From assembly GCF_000381965.1 (NCBI RefSeq), contig NZ_KB908459.1:124001-188000 (forward strand): DNA of 64,000 nucleotides. Reading direction: 5' to 3'. Numbering within the stretch: the first letter of the stretch is position 1; each line of letters opens with the position of its first letter. Of this stretch, positions 8,802 to 17,015 are shown piece after piece. The position numbers and the translations under genes are program-made. The notes under the pieces are model-generated. The model was not told where the DNA came from and did no database searches. It saw only the letters and a program-made list of their open reading frames with translations. The DNA is from Oceanimonas smirnovii ATCC BAA-899. Its GTDB lineage: Bacteria; Pseudomonadota; Gammaproteobacteria; Enterobacterales; Aeromonadaceae.

Positions 8802-9803
8802 ATGAAACGCGCAATCTTGTCTTTGCTGCTGCTGGCCCCGTCAGCCCTGGCAGTTACCTGGAGCACGGATGATCAGCAACAGGTACTGGAACTGCATGGC
8901 AAAATAGAGCAGAACCTGGGTGTCCTGGGTTATCAGAGTGGCTATAAAGCCGAATCTCTTGGCGGCGATACCATGGCTTCTCTGGGGCTTTCCGGTGCCG
9001 GCCGGCTGAATGCTGATGTTATTTTAATTGGTGAAATGAGCTGGGATCTGTTTAATAACTCCCGCTATGGCGATCAGATTTATGCCGATGAAGCCTGGCT
9101 GGGTGTGCGCATCAAGGATAATTTTGAGCTGACCGCCGGCCGCAGTGACAGCACCTTTAATCAGCTGCGGGACAAAACGGACGTATTTAATCTGTTTGGC
9201 GGCAATGCTTATGCCTACCTGGTGGATAGCACCCTGGATGATCATATCAAGCTGACCTGGGCCAGCAATGGTTGGGATGTACGCGCCGGTTATGCGTTTA
9301 ACGATGCCAACAAGCAAAGTGATCATGATGGTACCAGGGCTCAGTATGGTGGCTCTGTAGGGTACCAGGCTCAAAATGGTCTGGGGGCTGTGGTGGCCTA
9401 TGAAAACAAGCGGGAAGCTGATCCTAACAGTGATGTCAGCAATATGGCGGTGGGCCTGAGCTATAGCACACCCGGTGGCTTTTATGCCGCCGTAACCCGG
9501 GGGCGCACCGACTTTCAACGTAACTGGCAGGTTTTTTCTCTTAAAGAGAACCGTGTTTACAGCATGCGCCGGGTAGATTACTGGGAATCAGTTGTTTCCT
9601 ATTCCCGTGAAAAAATGGCGTTTGGTGTGGGTTACAGCCGGCAGAGCATGCGTGAAAATGCGCACCTGCATTGGGTGGATGAATATATTTTCGCAGCCGA
9701 ATATTACCTGATGCCCAAAGCCAAGATTTATGCAGAGTTTATGCTGAACAAGATGGACGATCAGGACAACCTCTACGGCGTGGGTCTGCAGTATTACTTC
9801 TGA
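8802..9803 (+). CDS. Gram-negative porin (general porin-like outer-membrane protein)
   Basis: A 333-aa precursor with signal peptide MKRAILSLLLLAPSALA and mature start VTWSTDDQQ. Alternating amphipathic beta strands, the patch LGLSGAGRLNADVILIGEMS, the loop-3-like FNLFGGNAYAYL and the terminal GVGLQYYF (C-terminal Phe, the BAM assembly signal) mark a trimeric porin of the OmpC/OmpF type. The ATG at 8802 is taken over a TTG at 8781, which would put residues before the signal peptide. Selectivity cannot be inferred. The 3' end abuts a copy of the dispersed repeat. Confidence 0.85.
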   Translation: MKRAILSLLLLAPSALAVTWSTDDQQQVLELHGKIEQNLGVLGYQSGYKAESLGGDTMASLGLSGAGRLNADVILIGEMSWDLFNNSRYGDQIYADEAWLGVRIKDNFELTAGRSDSTFNQLRDKTDVFNLFGGNAYAYLVDSTLDDHIKLTWASNGWDVRAGYAFNDANKQSDHDGTRAQYGGSVGYQAQNGLGAVVAYENKREADPNSDVSNMAVGLSYSTPGGFYAAVTRGRTDFQRNWQVFSLKENRVYSMRRVDYWESVVSYSREKMAFGVGYSRQSMRENAHLHWVDEYIFAAEYYLMPKAKIYAEFMLNKMDDQDNLYGVGLQYYF

Positions 9804-9830
9804 TCCAGAGCGCAAGTCGGCCAAACGGCC

Positions 9831-9924
9831 AACTTCACGACACGCTTCAAGTACTTCCATGTAATGCTCGGCAAATGCCATCCTTGGCATTTGATCGGTC
9901 GTGAAGCTGCTCCCTTTGCCCTCC
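9831..9924 (-). repeat. Dispersed intergenic hairpin repeat, copy with two-level stem
   Basis: On the minus strand this reads GGAGGGCAAAGGGAGCAG, then an outer stem CTTCACGAC/GTCGTGAAG (plus-strand 9898-9906 with 9833-9841) enclosing a perfect inner hairpin CAAATGCCA-AGGA-TGGCATTTG (9872-9893) and an AAGTACTT palindrome (9849-9856). It lies between a porin gene and the convergent yjfC, so it could also act as a bidirectional transcription-end structure. Confidence 0.75.
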
Positions 9925-9946
9925 TTTCGAATATTGGGAGAGCGAA

Positions 9947-11113
9947 TTAACCCAGAATAATATGGGGCAGATAGCGGGACAGATCCTGAGTAATGGGACT
10001 GGTGTCTTCGCGCATGGCAATGCCAGCGGGGGCATCGTCTACCAGCCAGCTGCCTACCAGAGCATGGCGGCCACCAAACACCGGCAGCGGATGCCAGGCC
10101 TGATAAATAAAGCCTTCCTCGCCGTAGGGGCCGTCCACTTCAGCCACCACCTCACCGTGGCGCACTATGCGTATATTGGCGCCTTCCCGGGAAAACAGCG
10201 GCTTTTGCACATATTCATGTAGTTGCGAACGGGCGGGATCGTCGCCGAAATAGGCGGGAAGAATATTGGGATGATTGGGAAACTGCTGCCACAGCAGCGG
10301 CAGTAACGCCTTGTTGGACAGCACTGATTTCCACATGGGCTCCAGCCAGCTTATCCGGCTGGACACCAGATGTTCGGCGTAGGCTTCCTCAAACATAAAC
10401 TCCCAGGGGTAGAGCTTGAACAGCCAGTCGATGGTGTTGTCCCGGCTGTCGGTGAGCCAGCCACCTTCCCCCAGGCCGATGTCTTCTACAAACACAAAGG
10501 CGGTATTCAGCCCGGCTTCCCGTGCGCAGTCTTCCAGATACTGCACCGTGCCTCTGTCTTCTTCGGTGTCTTTGCAGCAGGCAAAATGAAGCCGCTGGCC
10601 GGCATGCTCCGGTGCCAGAGCCCGAAAACGGTTCACCAGCCGCTCCTGCAGCAGGTTGAACTGATCCGCGTCCCGCCGCAGCCGGCCGGCATCCACATTG
10701 TCTTCCAGCCAGAGCCACTGCCAGAAGGCGGTTTCAAACAAACTGGTTGGGGTGTCGGCGTTGTTTTCATAGAGCTTGGCCGGACCCCGGCCGTTATAGG
10801 CCAGATCCAGCCGGGAATAGAGGCTGGGATCCCGCCTGTGCCAGGAGTCGGCCACTTCCTGCCAGCGCGCTTCAGGAATGCCACAACGGCGCAGCAGCTG
10901 TTCGTCCCGCACTACTCTGTCTACCACTTGCAGGCACATTTGATGCAGTTCGGCAGTGGGGTCTTCTATGTCCTGCTCTATTTGCTTCAGAGTGAACTGG
11001 TAATAGGCGGTTTCATCCCAGTAGGGTTCGCCATACATGGTATGAAAGCCAAAACCCAGCTGCTCAGCCAGCGAGCGCCAGTGCGGGCGCTCGCTGTGTG
11101 CCACTCTCAGCAT
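9947..11113 (-). CDS. yjfC: Glutathionylspermidine synthase-like ATP-grasp protein YjfC
   Basis: A 388-aa cytosolic ATP-grasp ligase of the YgiC/YjfC group. Family landmarks read clearly: PYWDETAYYQF near residue 30, NADTPTSLFE near 120, WLEDN, DTEEDRGTV near 188, LYPWEFMFEEA near 240, KPLFSREGANI near 320 and GSWLVDDAPAGIAMRED near the end. Related GspS domains ligate a thiol peptide to a polyamine; the YjfC substrate is not established. It overlaps yjfM by one base (TGATG) and ends the operon. Confidence 0.93.
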   Translation of the reverse strand: MLRVAHSERPHWRSLAEQLGFGFHTMYGEPYWDETAYYQFTLKQIEQDIEDPTAELHQMCLQVVDRVVRDEQLLRRCGIPEARWQEVADSWHRRDPSLYSRLDLAYNGRGPAKLYENNADTPTSLFETAFWQWLWLEDNVDAGRLRRDADQFNLLQERLVNRFRALAPEHAGQRLHFACCKDTEEDRGTVQYLEDCAREAGLNTAFVFVEDIGLGEGGWLTDSRDNTIDWLFKLYPWEFMFEEAYAEHLVSSRISWLEPMWKSVLSNKALLPLLWQQFPNHPNILPAYFGDDPARSQLHEYVQKPLFSREGANIRIVRHGEVVAEVDGPYGEEGFIYQAWHPLPVFGGRHALVGSWLVDDAPAGIAMREDTSPITQDLSRYLPHIILG

Positions 11114-11730
11114 CAGCCGCCCCAGCCCCGGGAGCGGCTGCTTGCGCGTTTGCTGCTGCTCCAGCTGCTTTTGGCCTGAGCCGACGAGCCAAAGCCTCCC
11201 CGGGAAATGGTGCGGGTGACCTTGGGTTTGGGCTTGAGCGCTTCCCGGCTTACCGGCATGCGCTTGCCGTAACTGGCCTTGCCCAGCCGGTAACCACCGG
11301 CTGTGGTCCAGTGCCCATAGTAGGGCGAATAGGGGTTGCGTGAAGTATATACAGGGTGATGAATATAGCGGTTCTGGTCCAGCAGGCGGCCAAACATAAA
11401 GCCGGCCATGGCGGGCATAAACCAGTTGTTGCCCTGATATTGATAGGGCACACAGTTGCCGCCGCCAAAGTCGGCTTCACAGTCGTGCTCGCGGTTATAT
11501 TTGGGTGCGGTATCGGCCGACTCTGCCAGCGCCTGCTGATAGGCGGCCCGGCATTGCTCGGCCTGCTCCGGATTGGCATTGCTGCAGTCTTCCGGCGACT
11601 GATATACCTGCACTTCCGGATCTTGCTGGCCGCAGGCGGTAAGCATGACTGAGCCGGCAATGGCAGCACTCACGGGTTTGCCAATGCGCTGCGTCATGCT
11701 GGTCAAGAGCTGGCGTCGGGAGCGTTTCAT
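11113..11730 (-). CDS. yjfM: YjfM-like lipoprotein (DUF1190)
   Basis: A 205-aa protein with a basic N-terminus, a hydrophobic stretch and a lipobox-like LTACGQQ (Cys about residue 33), hence probably an envelope lipoprotein. The mature part has EDCSNANPEQAEQCRAAYQQAL and CEADFGGGNCVPYQ (paired Cys), then a Gly/Ser/Arg-rich tail ending SRGWGG. These are marks of DUF1190, encoded next to YjfC. The mid part is Tyr-rich. Nine bp after yjfL; function unknown. Confidence 0.85.
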   Translation of the reverse strand: MKRSRRQLLTSMTQRIGKPVSAAIAGSVMLTACGQQDPEVQVYQSPEDCSNANPEQAEQCRAAYQQALAESADTAPKYNREHDCEADFGGGNCVPYQYQGNNWFMPAMAGFMFGRLLDQNRYIHHPVYTSRNPYSPYYGHWTTAGGYRLGKASYGKRMPVSREALKPKPKVTRTISRGGFGSSAQAKSSWSSSKRASSRSRGWGG

Positions 11731-11739
11731 ATTGCCTCC

Positions 11740-12156
11740 TCAGTAGGTGATGCAGGCAGCGTTGAGCAGGCCCACCGCCACCGACAGACCGCCCACTACG
11801 GCACCGGCCGAGACCTGGCCGTCATTAATGCGTTCGGCCACCTTGGGCAGAAACATCAGCCGCACTATCACAAAGGCCAGCAACTGGGCCACCAGCGCCA
11901 CCACACCCCAGACGGCAAAGTCGAGCAGTGATACCGAGTTGGCAGCGGCACTGCCTACTGCCAGCGAGAAGCCCACAAAGGCACCCACCAGCGCAATGGC
12001 GGCAGCCAGGTTGTGATCTTCCTTGATTAACCGCCATTCGTCATAGGGGGTTACCAGCACATACAGCCACTTGAACAGCAGCAGCATGATGATGGACATG
12101 GCGAAATAGAGCAGAAACGGGCCCAGGCCCGCAAGAGAAGTTAACAGAGCGTCCAT
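11740..12156 (-). CDS. yjfL: YjfL-like inner-membrane protein (DUF350)
   Basis: A 138-aa membrane protein with four hydrophobic segments (about residues 10-33, 48-70, 77-100, 113-136). LAAAIALVGAFVGFSLAVGSA repeats in weaker form near the C-terminus (VVGGLSVAVGLLNAA), the internal duplication typical of DUF350. Presumed membrane partner of the PspA-like YjfJ; no biochemical role is known to me. It starts 55 bp after yjfK, the widest gap inside this operon. Confidence 0.85.
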   Translation of the reverse strand: MDALLTSLAGLGPFLLYFAMSIIMLLLFKWLYVLVTPYDEWRLIKEDHNLAAAIALVGAFVGFSLAVGSAAANSVSLLDFAVWGVVALVAQLLAFVIVRLMFLPKVAERINDGQVSAGAVVGGLSVAVGLLNAACITY

Positions 12157-12211
12157 GAATATCCTTTTATTCCGTTGGGAAACAAGTTTTCTGTTGCTGC
12201 ATCGCGTGGCA

Positions 12212-12853
12212 TCAGCTCACAAAGCGCAAATCCGTCGGCCCCAGGTCGATACCGGTGGCCAGCACCAGGCTGTGTTCGGCCTGATTGCCGGTGATTTTTT
12301 CTTCGCCGGCCACCATCAGTATTTCGGCGTCATCGTTGTCCAGCGCGCGCTCATAGAGCATCACAAACTGATCGGTATCGCTGCGGCTGCCATTCTGCAG
12401 CCAGGTGGTCTCGGTCATGGCCACGGGCCTGGTATTGTCCCATGCCTTGCTGAACACTCGACCGTCCAGATCCCACTCGGGCTGCACCAGCTCAGTTTCC
12501 AGCAGGGTATTCCAGGCCTTGCTGCCGTCTACCGGTGTGGTGCGATAAAAATACCAGAGCTTGACCTCGGTCACGCAGTCGTCTGTGGTGCCGCCGCTCA
12601 GCAGCACCTGTACAAAGCCGTCGTCGTCGGTGTAAAAGCGCAGCAGCTGGTGGCTTTCATCCAGTATCACCCGGCCGACTGCCTGAATAATCTGAGTGCT
12701 GGCGGCCCCTTCAAAGGTGACCTGACTTTCAAGCAGCGACAGCCGCAGGGCGTCCAGCTCAATGCCGCCGCCCAGGCGCAGCCCCAGCACCTCCGGGGCC
12801 GGCTCTGTCTGGGGAGCCGCCGGCTGTATTTTCTTTTTCAGCCAGTCAAACAT
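12212..12853 (-). CDS. yjfK: YjfK-like protein (DUF2491)
   Basis: A 213-aa soluble protein. It starts MFDWLKKKIQPAAP and has EVLGLRLGGGIELD near residue 24, ETTWLQNGSR near 150 and VMLYERAL near 170, matching DUF2491, found only with yjfJ-type operons. No catalytic motif seen. It starts one base after the yjfJ stop, so translational coupling is likely. Family call from context plus sequence; role unknown. Confidence 0.82.
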   Translation of the reverse strand: MFDWLKKKIQPAAPQTEPAPEVLGLRLGGGIELDALRLSLLESQVTFEGAASTQIIQAVGRVILDESHQLLRFYTDDDGFVQVLLSGGTTDDCVTEVKLWYFYRTTPVDGSKAWNTLLETELVQPEWDLDGRVFSKAWDNTRPVAMTETTWLQNGSRSDTDQFVMLYERALDNDDAEILMVAGEEKITGNQAEHSLVLATGIDLGPTDLRFVS

Positions 12854-12854
12854 A

Positions 12855-13541
12855 TTACTTGCCTAAAATGCGGGACAGCTCGTCTTCGGCTCCCGCCGAC
12901 TGGCTGCCGGTAATGCCGGCGCTTTTCAGCTTCTGCTCCAGGGCATCGCCGCTTTCGGTGGCGGCGCGCTCGGCGGCCACGTCCAGCTCGGCCTGACGCT
13001 GGGTCTGTTTCTGCTTGATGCGATCCAGCGACTCCACCGCGGTTTTCATGCGGGAGTTGGCACCGGTATGGCGGGAAGAGACCGCCGCCTGGGCCTTTTG
13101 CACGCTGTCGGTGGCCTTGACCACATCCAGTTGCTGCTCCAGCTGGCGCAGGCGGTTTTTAGCGGCACTGATATTGTCTTTCAGTGTGCTTTCAGAGGCG
13201 GTGAACTGATCCAGATAGGACTTTTCTGCATCCTGCTCGTTTTTCAGCTCGCTCACCCGCTGAGCGCATTCCAGTGCCAGCTCGCGGTTTTCCCTGGCCA
13301 TGGCGGCCCGGGCATGGTTCTCATAGTCGGCGATGCTGGCGCTGATGGCGTCCACCTTCTGCTGGGCCAGCTTGCGCTTGGCCATAATGCCGGTGAGAGA
13401 CTCGTCAGAGCGGCGCAGCTCCTGTTTGGCCTCGCGAATTTCCTGCTCCAGAATGCGCAGGGCCTGGCTGTCGGCCACGGCTTCGGCGGCCTCGTTGGCA
13501 CCGCCCTTGATGGCGGTGACCAGTTTTTTCCATACGCTCAT
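12855..13541 (-). CDS. yjfJ: PspA/IM30 family (ESCRT-III-like) protein YjfJ
   Basis: A 228-aa protein that is almost wholly alpha-helical coiled coil (about residues 25-195, rich in Ala, Glu, Lys and Gln heptads) after an amphipathic N-terminal helix (MSVWKKLVTAIKGG). This is the PspA/IM30/Vipp1 plan; relatives polymerise on membranes and repair or remodel them. The C-terminal helix ends in AEDELSRILGK. It overlaps yjfI by 4 nt and yjfK follows after 1 bp. No pspBC or pspF is nearby, so this is the YjfJ branch and not the classical Psp response. Confidence 0.9.
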   Translation of the reverse strand: MSVWKKLVTAIKGGANEAAEAVADSQALRILEQEIREAKQELRRSDESLTGIMAKRKLAQQKVDAISASIADYENHARAAMARENRELALECAQRVSELKNEQDAEKSYLDQFTASESTLKDNISAAKNRLRQLEQQLDVVKATDSVQKAQAAVSSRHTGANSRMKTAVESLDRIKQKQTQRQAELDVAAERAATESGDALEQKLKSAGITGSQSAGAEDELSRILGK

Positions 13542-13939
13542 GAGGTTACTCCTTGCAGATGGTCCTGATAGAGCTCGAGAAAGGCTTCGGTATTGCGGAA
13601 CAGGGTTTCCACTTCTATTTGCACACTTTCTTCTTTTGATCCGGAAGACAGAGCACCAAAGGCAATGTAGTAGTCGTCACCGTTAATGTGGCTGATGCCC
13701 ACTGTGGTCAGCGGAAACAGCTGATGGGTGCGAAGGATGGTGTCGTTCAGAGCTGCCGCATCGGTGACCACGCTGGCAGGAAACAGCAGGGTTTCGGCAA
13801 TAATCTGCTCGCCGGAGACCGCCAGAAAAGCGTCCAGCCCTTCTTCATTGGTGATCAGCAAAGAATCATTTTCCAGTGAGCACTGCCAGCCGTGGCGCTT
13901 GGCCAGCAGGTCGTGCAGTTGTTGTGGGGTCCAGGACAT
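13538..13939 (-). CDS. yjfI: YjfI-like protein (DUF2170), first gene of the yjf operon
   Basis: A 133-aa soluble acidic protein beginning MSWTPQQLHDLLAKRHGW, with the middle segment EEGLDAFLAVSGEQIIAETLL and YYIAFGALSSGS near residue 90; this is the DUF2170 pattern. Overall fold resembles small secretion-chaperone-like proteins, but that is inference. First gene of the six-gene unit, overlapping yjfJ by ATGA. Its promoter must lie in 13940-14027, where no clear -10/-35 pair stands out. Confidence 0.8.
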   Translation of the reverse strand: MSWTPQQLHDLLAKRHGWQCSLENDSLLITNEEGLDAFLAVSGEQIIAETLLFPASVVTDAAALNDTILRTHQLFPLTTVGISHINGDDYYIAFGALSSGSKEESVQIEVETLFRNTEAFLELYQDHLQGVTS

Positions 13940-14027
13940 GAGTCACTCCGTGTTGTTTGGGCCATAACCCAGACAAGATAGAACAAAGATGGTTCCAAAA
14001 ACCAGCTTTGGCGGAGAGAAAGCAGAT

Positions 14028-14055
14028 AAAAAACGAGAGCCATAAGGCTCTCGTT
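14028..14055 (-). terminator. Rho-independent terminator of the BCCT transporter gene
   Basis: Read on the minus strand: AACGAGAGCC (14055-14046), loop TTAT, GGCTCTCGTT (14041-14032), then T run. Ten-bp perfect stem, just after the transporter stop and before the yjf operon. Confidence 0.85.
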
Positions 14056-14064
14056 CAAGTGATG

Positions 14065-15630
14065 TCAGGAGGCACTCTCTGTAGATGCCACCTTGCTGCG
14101 CGGTGCCTGAGTCACAATGCCCTGTTCATAAGCCATGGCATGGGCCATGCGCGGGCCGGTCCAGAGCACTGGCAGCAGCAGCAGTGACACAGGGGCTGCG
14201 GTGATCACGATAAAGGACTGCAGCGCATTGATGCCGCCTTCGCCCATACGCAGCAATACCGCCGCCACCAGACCCATGGTGAGGGCCCAGAAAATACGCT
14301 GGCGGGTGCGCGGAGTGTGGTCGCCGCTGATGGCCATAGCAATGGAATAAGCCATGGAATCACCGGTAGTGGCCACAAAAATCACCGTCAGCACCAGAAA
14401 AGCAGGCACCATCAGCTCGGCCAGAGGCAGCTGCTGGGTCACTGCCAGCAGCGCCGCGGGCAGACCGCTTTCCTGCAGCGGGCCGGACACCACACCGGCG
14501 GCGGCCTGCTCGTAGAAAATGCCGGCACCGCCAATGCTGGAGAACCAGAAGTTGGTGACCAGGGGGGCCATCACCGCCACTGCCATCACCAGCTCGCGCA
14601 GGGAGCGGCCCCGGGAAATGCGGGCAATAAACAGCGCCATCATGGGGCCGTAACCAATAAACCAGCCCCAGAAAAACAGGGTCCACCAGCCCAGCCAGCT
14701 GTCATCCTGCCGGTTCAGCGCCATGGGCATAAAGTCCTGCAGATAGATACCCATGCCGTTAAGAAAGGCATCAATAATGAAGTTGCCCGGCCCTGCCAGA
14801 AGAATAATGGCCAGCAGGATCACCGCCAGTACCACGTTGGCGCTGGACAGCCACTGAATACCCTTTTCAATGCCGGTAGAGGCAGACAGAGTGTAAATGG
14901 CCACCAGACCGCCAAGAATCGCCAGCTGCAGACCATAGTTGTTCTCCCAGCCCAGCAGCGCCTCAAAGCTGAAGCCCAGCTGAGTAGCCAGAAAGCCAAT
15001 AGGGCCTATGGTGCCGGCGGCCACCGCAATAATGGACACCACATCGGCCAGGGTGCCCAGCCAGTGGGTTTCCACCTTGTCGCCCAGCAGCGGATAGAGC
15101 AGTGTGCGCGGGCGCATGGCCAGGCCTTTGTGATAATGCGCATACACCACTACGATGGCAGAGAGAGTGCCCAGGGCGGCCCATGCCAGAAAGCCCCAGT
15201 GCATAAAGCTTTGGGCCAGAGCGGCAGACACCTGGGACACACCCGATTCAGACTCCGCAAACAGCGGCGGTGTGGTCACATAGTGATACATGGGCTCGGC
15301 GGCAGACCAGAACACGCCGCCACCGGCCAGCAGGGTACACATGATCACCGCCAGCCAGCGAAAGGTGGAGCTGTCGGGGGCGACGTTACCGCCCAGACGA
15401 ATATCACCGTAGCGGGTCAGGCCAAGCACCAGGGCAATCACCAGGTTGGCCAGCATCCACACCTGCCACAGAGGGCCGAATACATCAATGGTCCAGGCAA
15501 AGCCCTGGTTGATCCATTGGGTCATCTGTTGCAGGTCAAAAAAGGCGAGAACTACGAAGAGGAGCAGGAAGCCGCCACTGAGGCCGGCCACCAGCCTTTG
15601 TTCATTAAGGCTGAGGTTGGAAACTTTCAT
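14065..15630 (-). CDS. BCCT family betaine/choline/carnitine transporter
   Basis: A 521-aa membrane protein with 12 predicted helices. The BCCT hallmark Trp-rich segment TLFFWGWFIGYGPMMALFIARISRGRS lies near residues 320-346, and GGVFWSAAEPMYHYVTTPP near 80 and TNFWFSSIGG near 360 are typical. The family imports compatible solutes with Na+ or H+, fitting a saline habitat. The ATG at 15630 is preferred to an upstream TTG (15663) because the family starts near this point. Monocistronic with its own terminator. Substrate not assignable. Confidence 0.9.
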   Translation of the reverse strand: MKVSNLSLNEQRLVAGLSGGFLLLFVVLAFFDLQQMTQWINQGFAWTIDVFGPLWQVWMLANLVIALVLGLTRYGDIRLGGNVAPDSSTFRWLAVIMCTLLAGGGVFWSAAEPMYHYVTTPPLFAESESGVSQVSAALAQSFMHWGFLAWAALGTLSAIVVVYAHYHKGLAMRPRTLLYPLLGDKVETHWLGTLADVVSIIAVAAGTIGPIGFLATQLGFSFEALLGWENNYGLQLAILGGLVAIYTLSASTGIEKGIQWLSSANVVLAVILLAIILLAGPGNFIIDAFLNGMGIYLQDFMPMALNRQDDSWLGWWTLFFWGWFIGYGPMMALFIARISRGRSLRELVMAVAVMAPLVTNFWFSSIGGAGIFYEQAAAGVVSGPLQESGLPAALLAVTQQLPLAELMVPAFLVLTVIFVATTGDSMAYSIAMAISGDHTPRTRQRIFWALTMGLVAAVLLRMGEGGINALQSFIVITAAPVSLLLLPVLWTGPRMAHAMAYEQGIVTQAPRSKVASTESAS

Positions 15631-15812
15631 CAATTCACTTTGTTCAATGCATGAACGCGCCAATTGTACAGAAAAGGCGCTAATAAGTGAAATTTAATTA
15701 GAATGCAAAGTAACCATCTGGCATGGCTTAGTACGGCAAGATCCCTTAAAAAGCCGAGGAAAATGCCGGTAACGCCTGAGTATAAGGTGTATTTTACTTT
15801 CTGACTGAAGAG

Positions 15813-16232
15813 TTAAATCAGGTTCTTTTCCATGGAAATATGCACGATACCCGCATCAAGAAATTCGTCTCCGTAAGGGGTAAATCCCAGCTTTTGGTAA
15901 AAGCCGGTGGCATACTTCTGTGCCCCCAGATAAACCCGTTTCAGGCCTTGCCGGCCGGCTTCATCCACCAGCGCCTGCACCACTCTGGCCCCCAGCCCCA
16001 GACCACGAAATTCCTTGCGCACGGCAATGCGGCCTATATGGCCGTCCTTCAGCATGCGACCGGTGCCGGCCCATTGACCGTCTATGCTCAGCAGCACATG
16101 AATGGCAGCATCATCCAGACCATCATATTCCAGCCCGGGATCAATGCGCTGCTCTTCGATAAAAACCGTATTGCGCACGGCACGAATGGCCGGCTGATGT
16201 TCGTTATCAAAGGATACAAGCTGAATATGCAT
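15813..16232 (-). CDS. GNAT family N-acetyltransferase
   Basis: A 139-aa GNAT-fold acetyl-CoA transferase. Motif A is GRIAVRKEFRGLGLGARVVQAL (residues about 70-91), with the RGLGLG pyrophosphate-binding loop. Motif B is KRVYLGAQKYATGFYQKLGF (about 101-120). It resembles ElaA/YjcF-type proteins of unknown substrate. Start MHIQLVSFD at 16232 chosen by family length; METAM at 16244 is the alternative. Confidence 0.85.
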   Translation of the reverse strand: MHIQLVSFDNEHQPAIRAVRNTVFIEEQRIDPGLEYDGLDDAAIHVLLSIDGQWAGTGRMLKDGHIGRIAVRKEFRGLGLGARVVQALVDEAGRQGLKRVYLGAQKYATGFYQKLGFTPYGDEFLDAGIVHISMEKNLI

Positions 16233-16322
16233 GGCAGTCTCCACAGGTTATAAAAAACGGGTTTGGTAGCAAGATACCGGTTCAGACTCAGAATGACGAT
16301 GTTTTAAACACAGTTTCAGCAG

Positions 16323-17006
16323 TCAGATGCCGGCCATCTCGGCGGCGGTCAGTGTGCGCCATTGACCTGCCGGCACATTCAGCCGAATATCGCCAATCTG
16401 CTCCCGGTGCAGACCGGTTACCCGGTTGCCTACCGCGGCAAACATGCGCTTTACCTGATGAAAGCGCCCTTCGGTAATGGTCAACAGCGCCTCGCGCGGG
16501 CCGCTGGCCTCTACCCTGGCGGGCTGAGTGGGCTTGGTTTCGCCCTGTAACAGCAGCCCTTGGGCAAAGCGCTCGGCCACTCCGCCATCCAGCGGATCTC
16601 TCAAGCTGACTCGATACACCTTGGCACAGTGTTGCTCGGGCCGCGTAATATTGAACGACCAGCGGCCGTCATCGGTAAGCAGCACCAGGCCGGTGGTGTC
16701 GGCGTCGAGGCGGCCGACAATATGCAGCTCGTCGGGCTTGTCGATATCCAGCCAGCGAAACAGAGACGGATACACGCCGTCCACATTGGAGCACAGGGTG
16801 CCGGCGGGCTTGTGCATCATAAAGTAACGAAACGGACGGGGCACCAGCCGCTGGCCGGCCAGGGTCACCAGATTGTTTTCGTGCACCTGAGTGGCCTCAT
16901 GAGTGACCGCCTCACCGTTAACCTGCGCCTCGCCAGCGGCAATGGCCCGCCAGGCCTCAGTTCGGCTCAGATCCGTGCTTTTGCAGATGAATTTATCGAG
17001 GCGCAT
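16323..17006 (-). CDS. rsuA: 16S rRNA pseudouridine(516) synthase RsuA
   Basis: A 227-aa cytosolic enzyme that isomerises U516 of 16S rRNA. It has an N-terminal S4 RNA-binding domain (MRLDKFICKSTDLSRTEA, to about residue 55) and a catalytic domain with HIVGRLDADTTGL (Asp101 catalytic) and KVYRVSL. RFHQVKRMFAAVGNRVTGLHR near 180-200 is the other family motif. Ends nine bp from the start of the convergent-direction neighbour tex's stop on the same strand, so it is downstream of tex and likely co-transcribed. Confidence 0.93.
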   Translation of the reverse strand: MRLDKFICKSTDLSRTEAWRAIAAGEAQVNGEAVTHEATQVHENNLVTLAGQRLVPRPFRYFMMHKPAGTLCSNVDGVYPSLFRWLDIDKPDELHIVGRLDADTTGLVLLTDDGRWSFNITRPEQHCAKVYRVSLRDPLDGGVAERFAQGLLLQGETKPTQPARVEASGPREALLTITEGRFHQVKRMFAAVGNRVTGLHREQIGDIRLNVPAGQWRTLTAAEMAGI

Positions 17007-17015
17007 GAAAACCCG

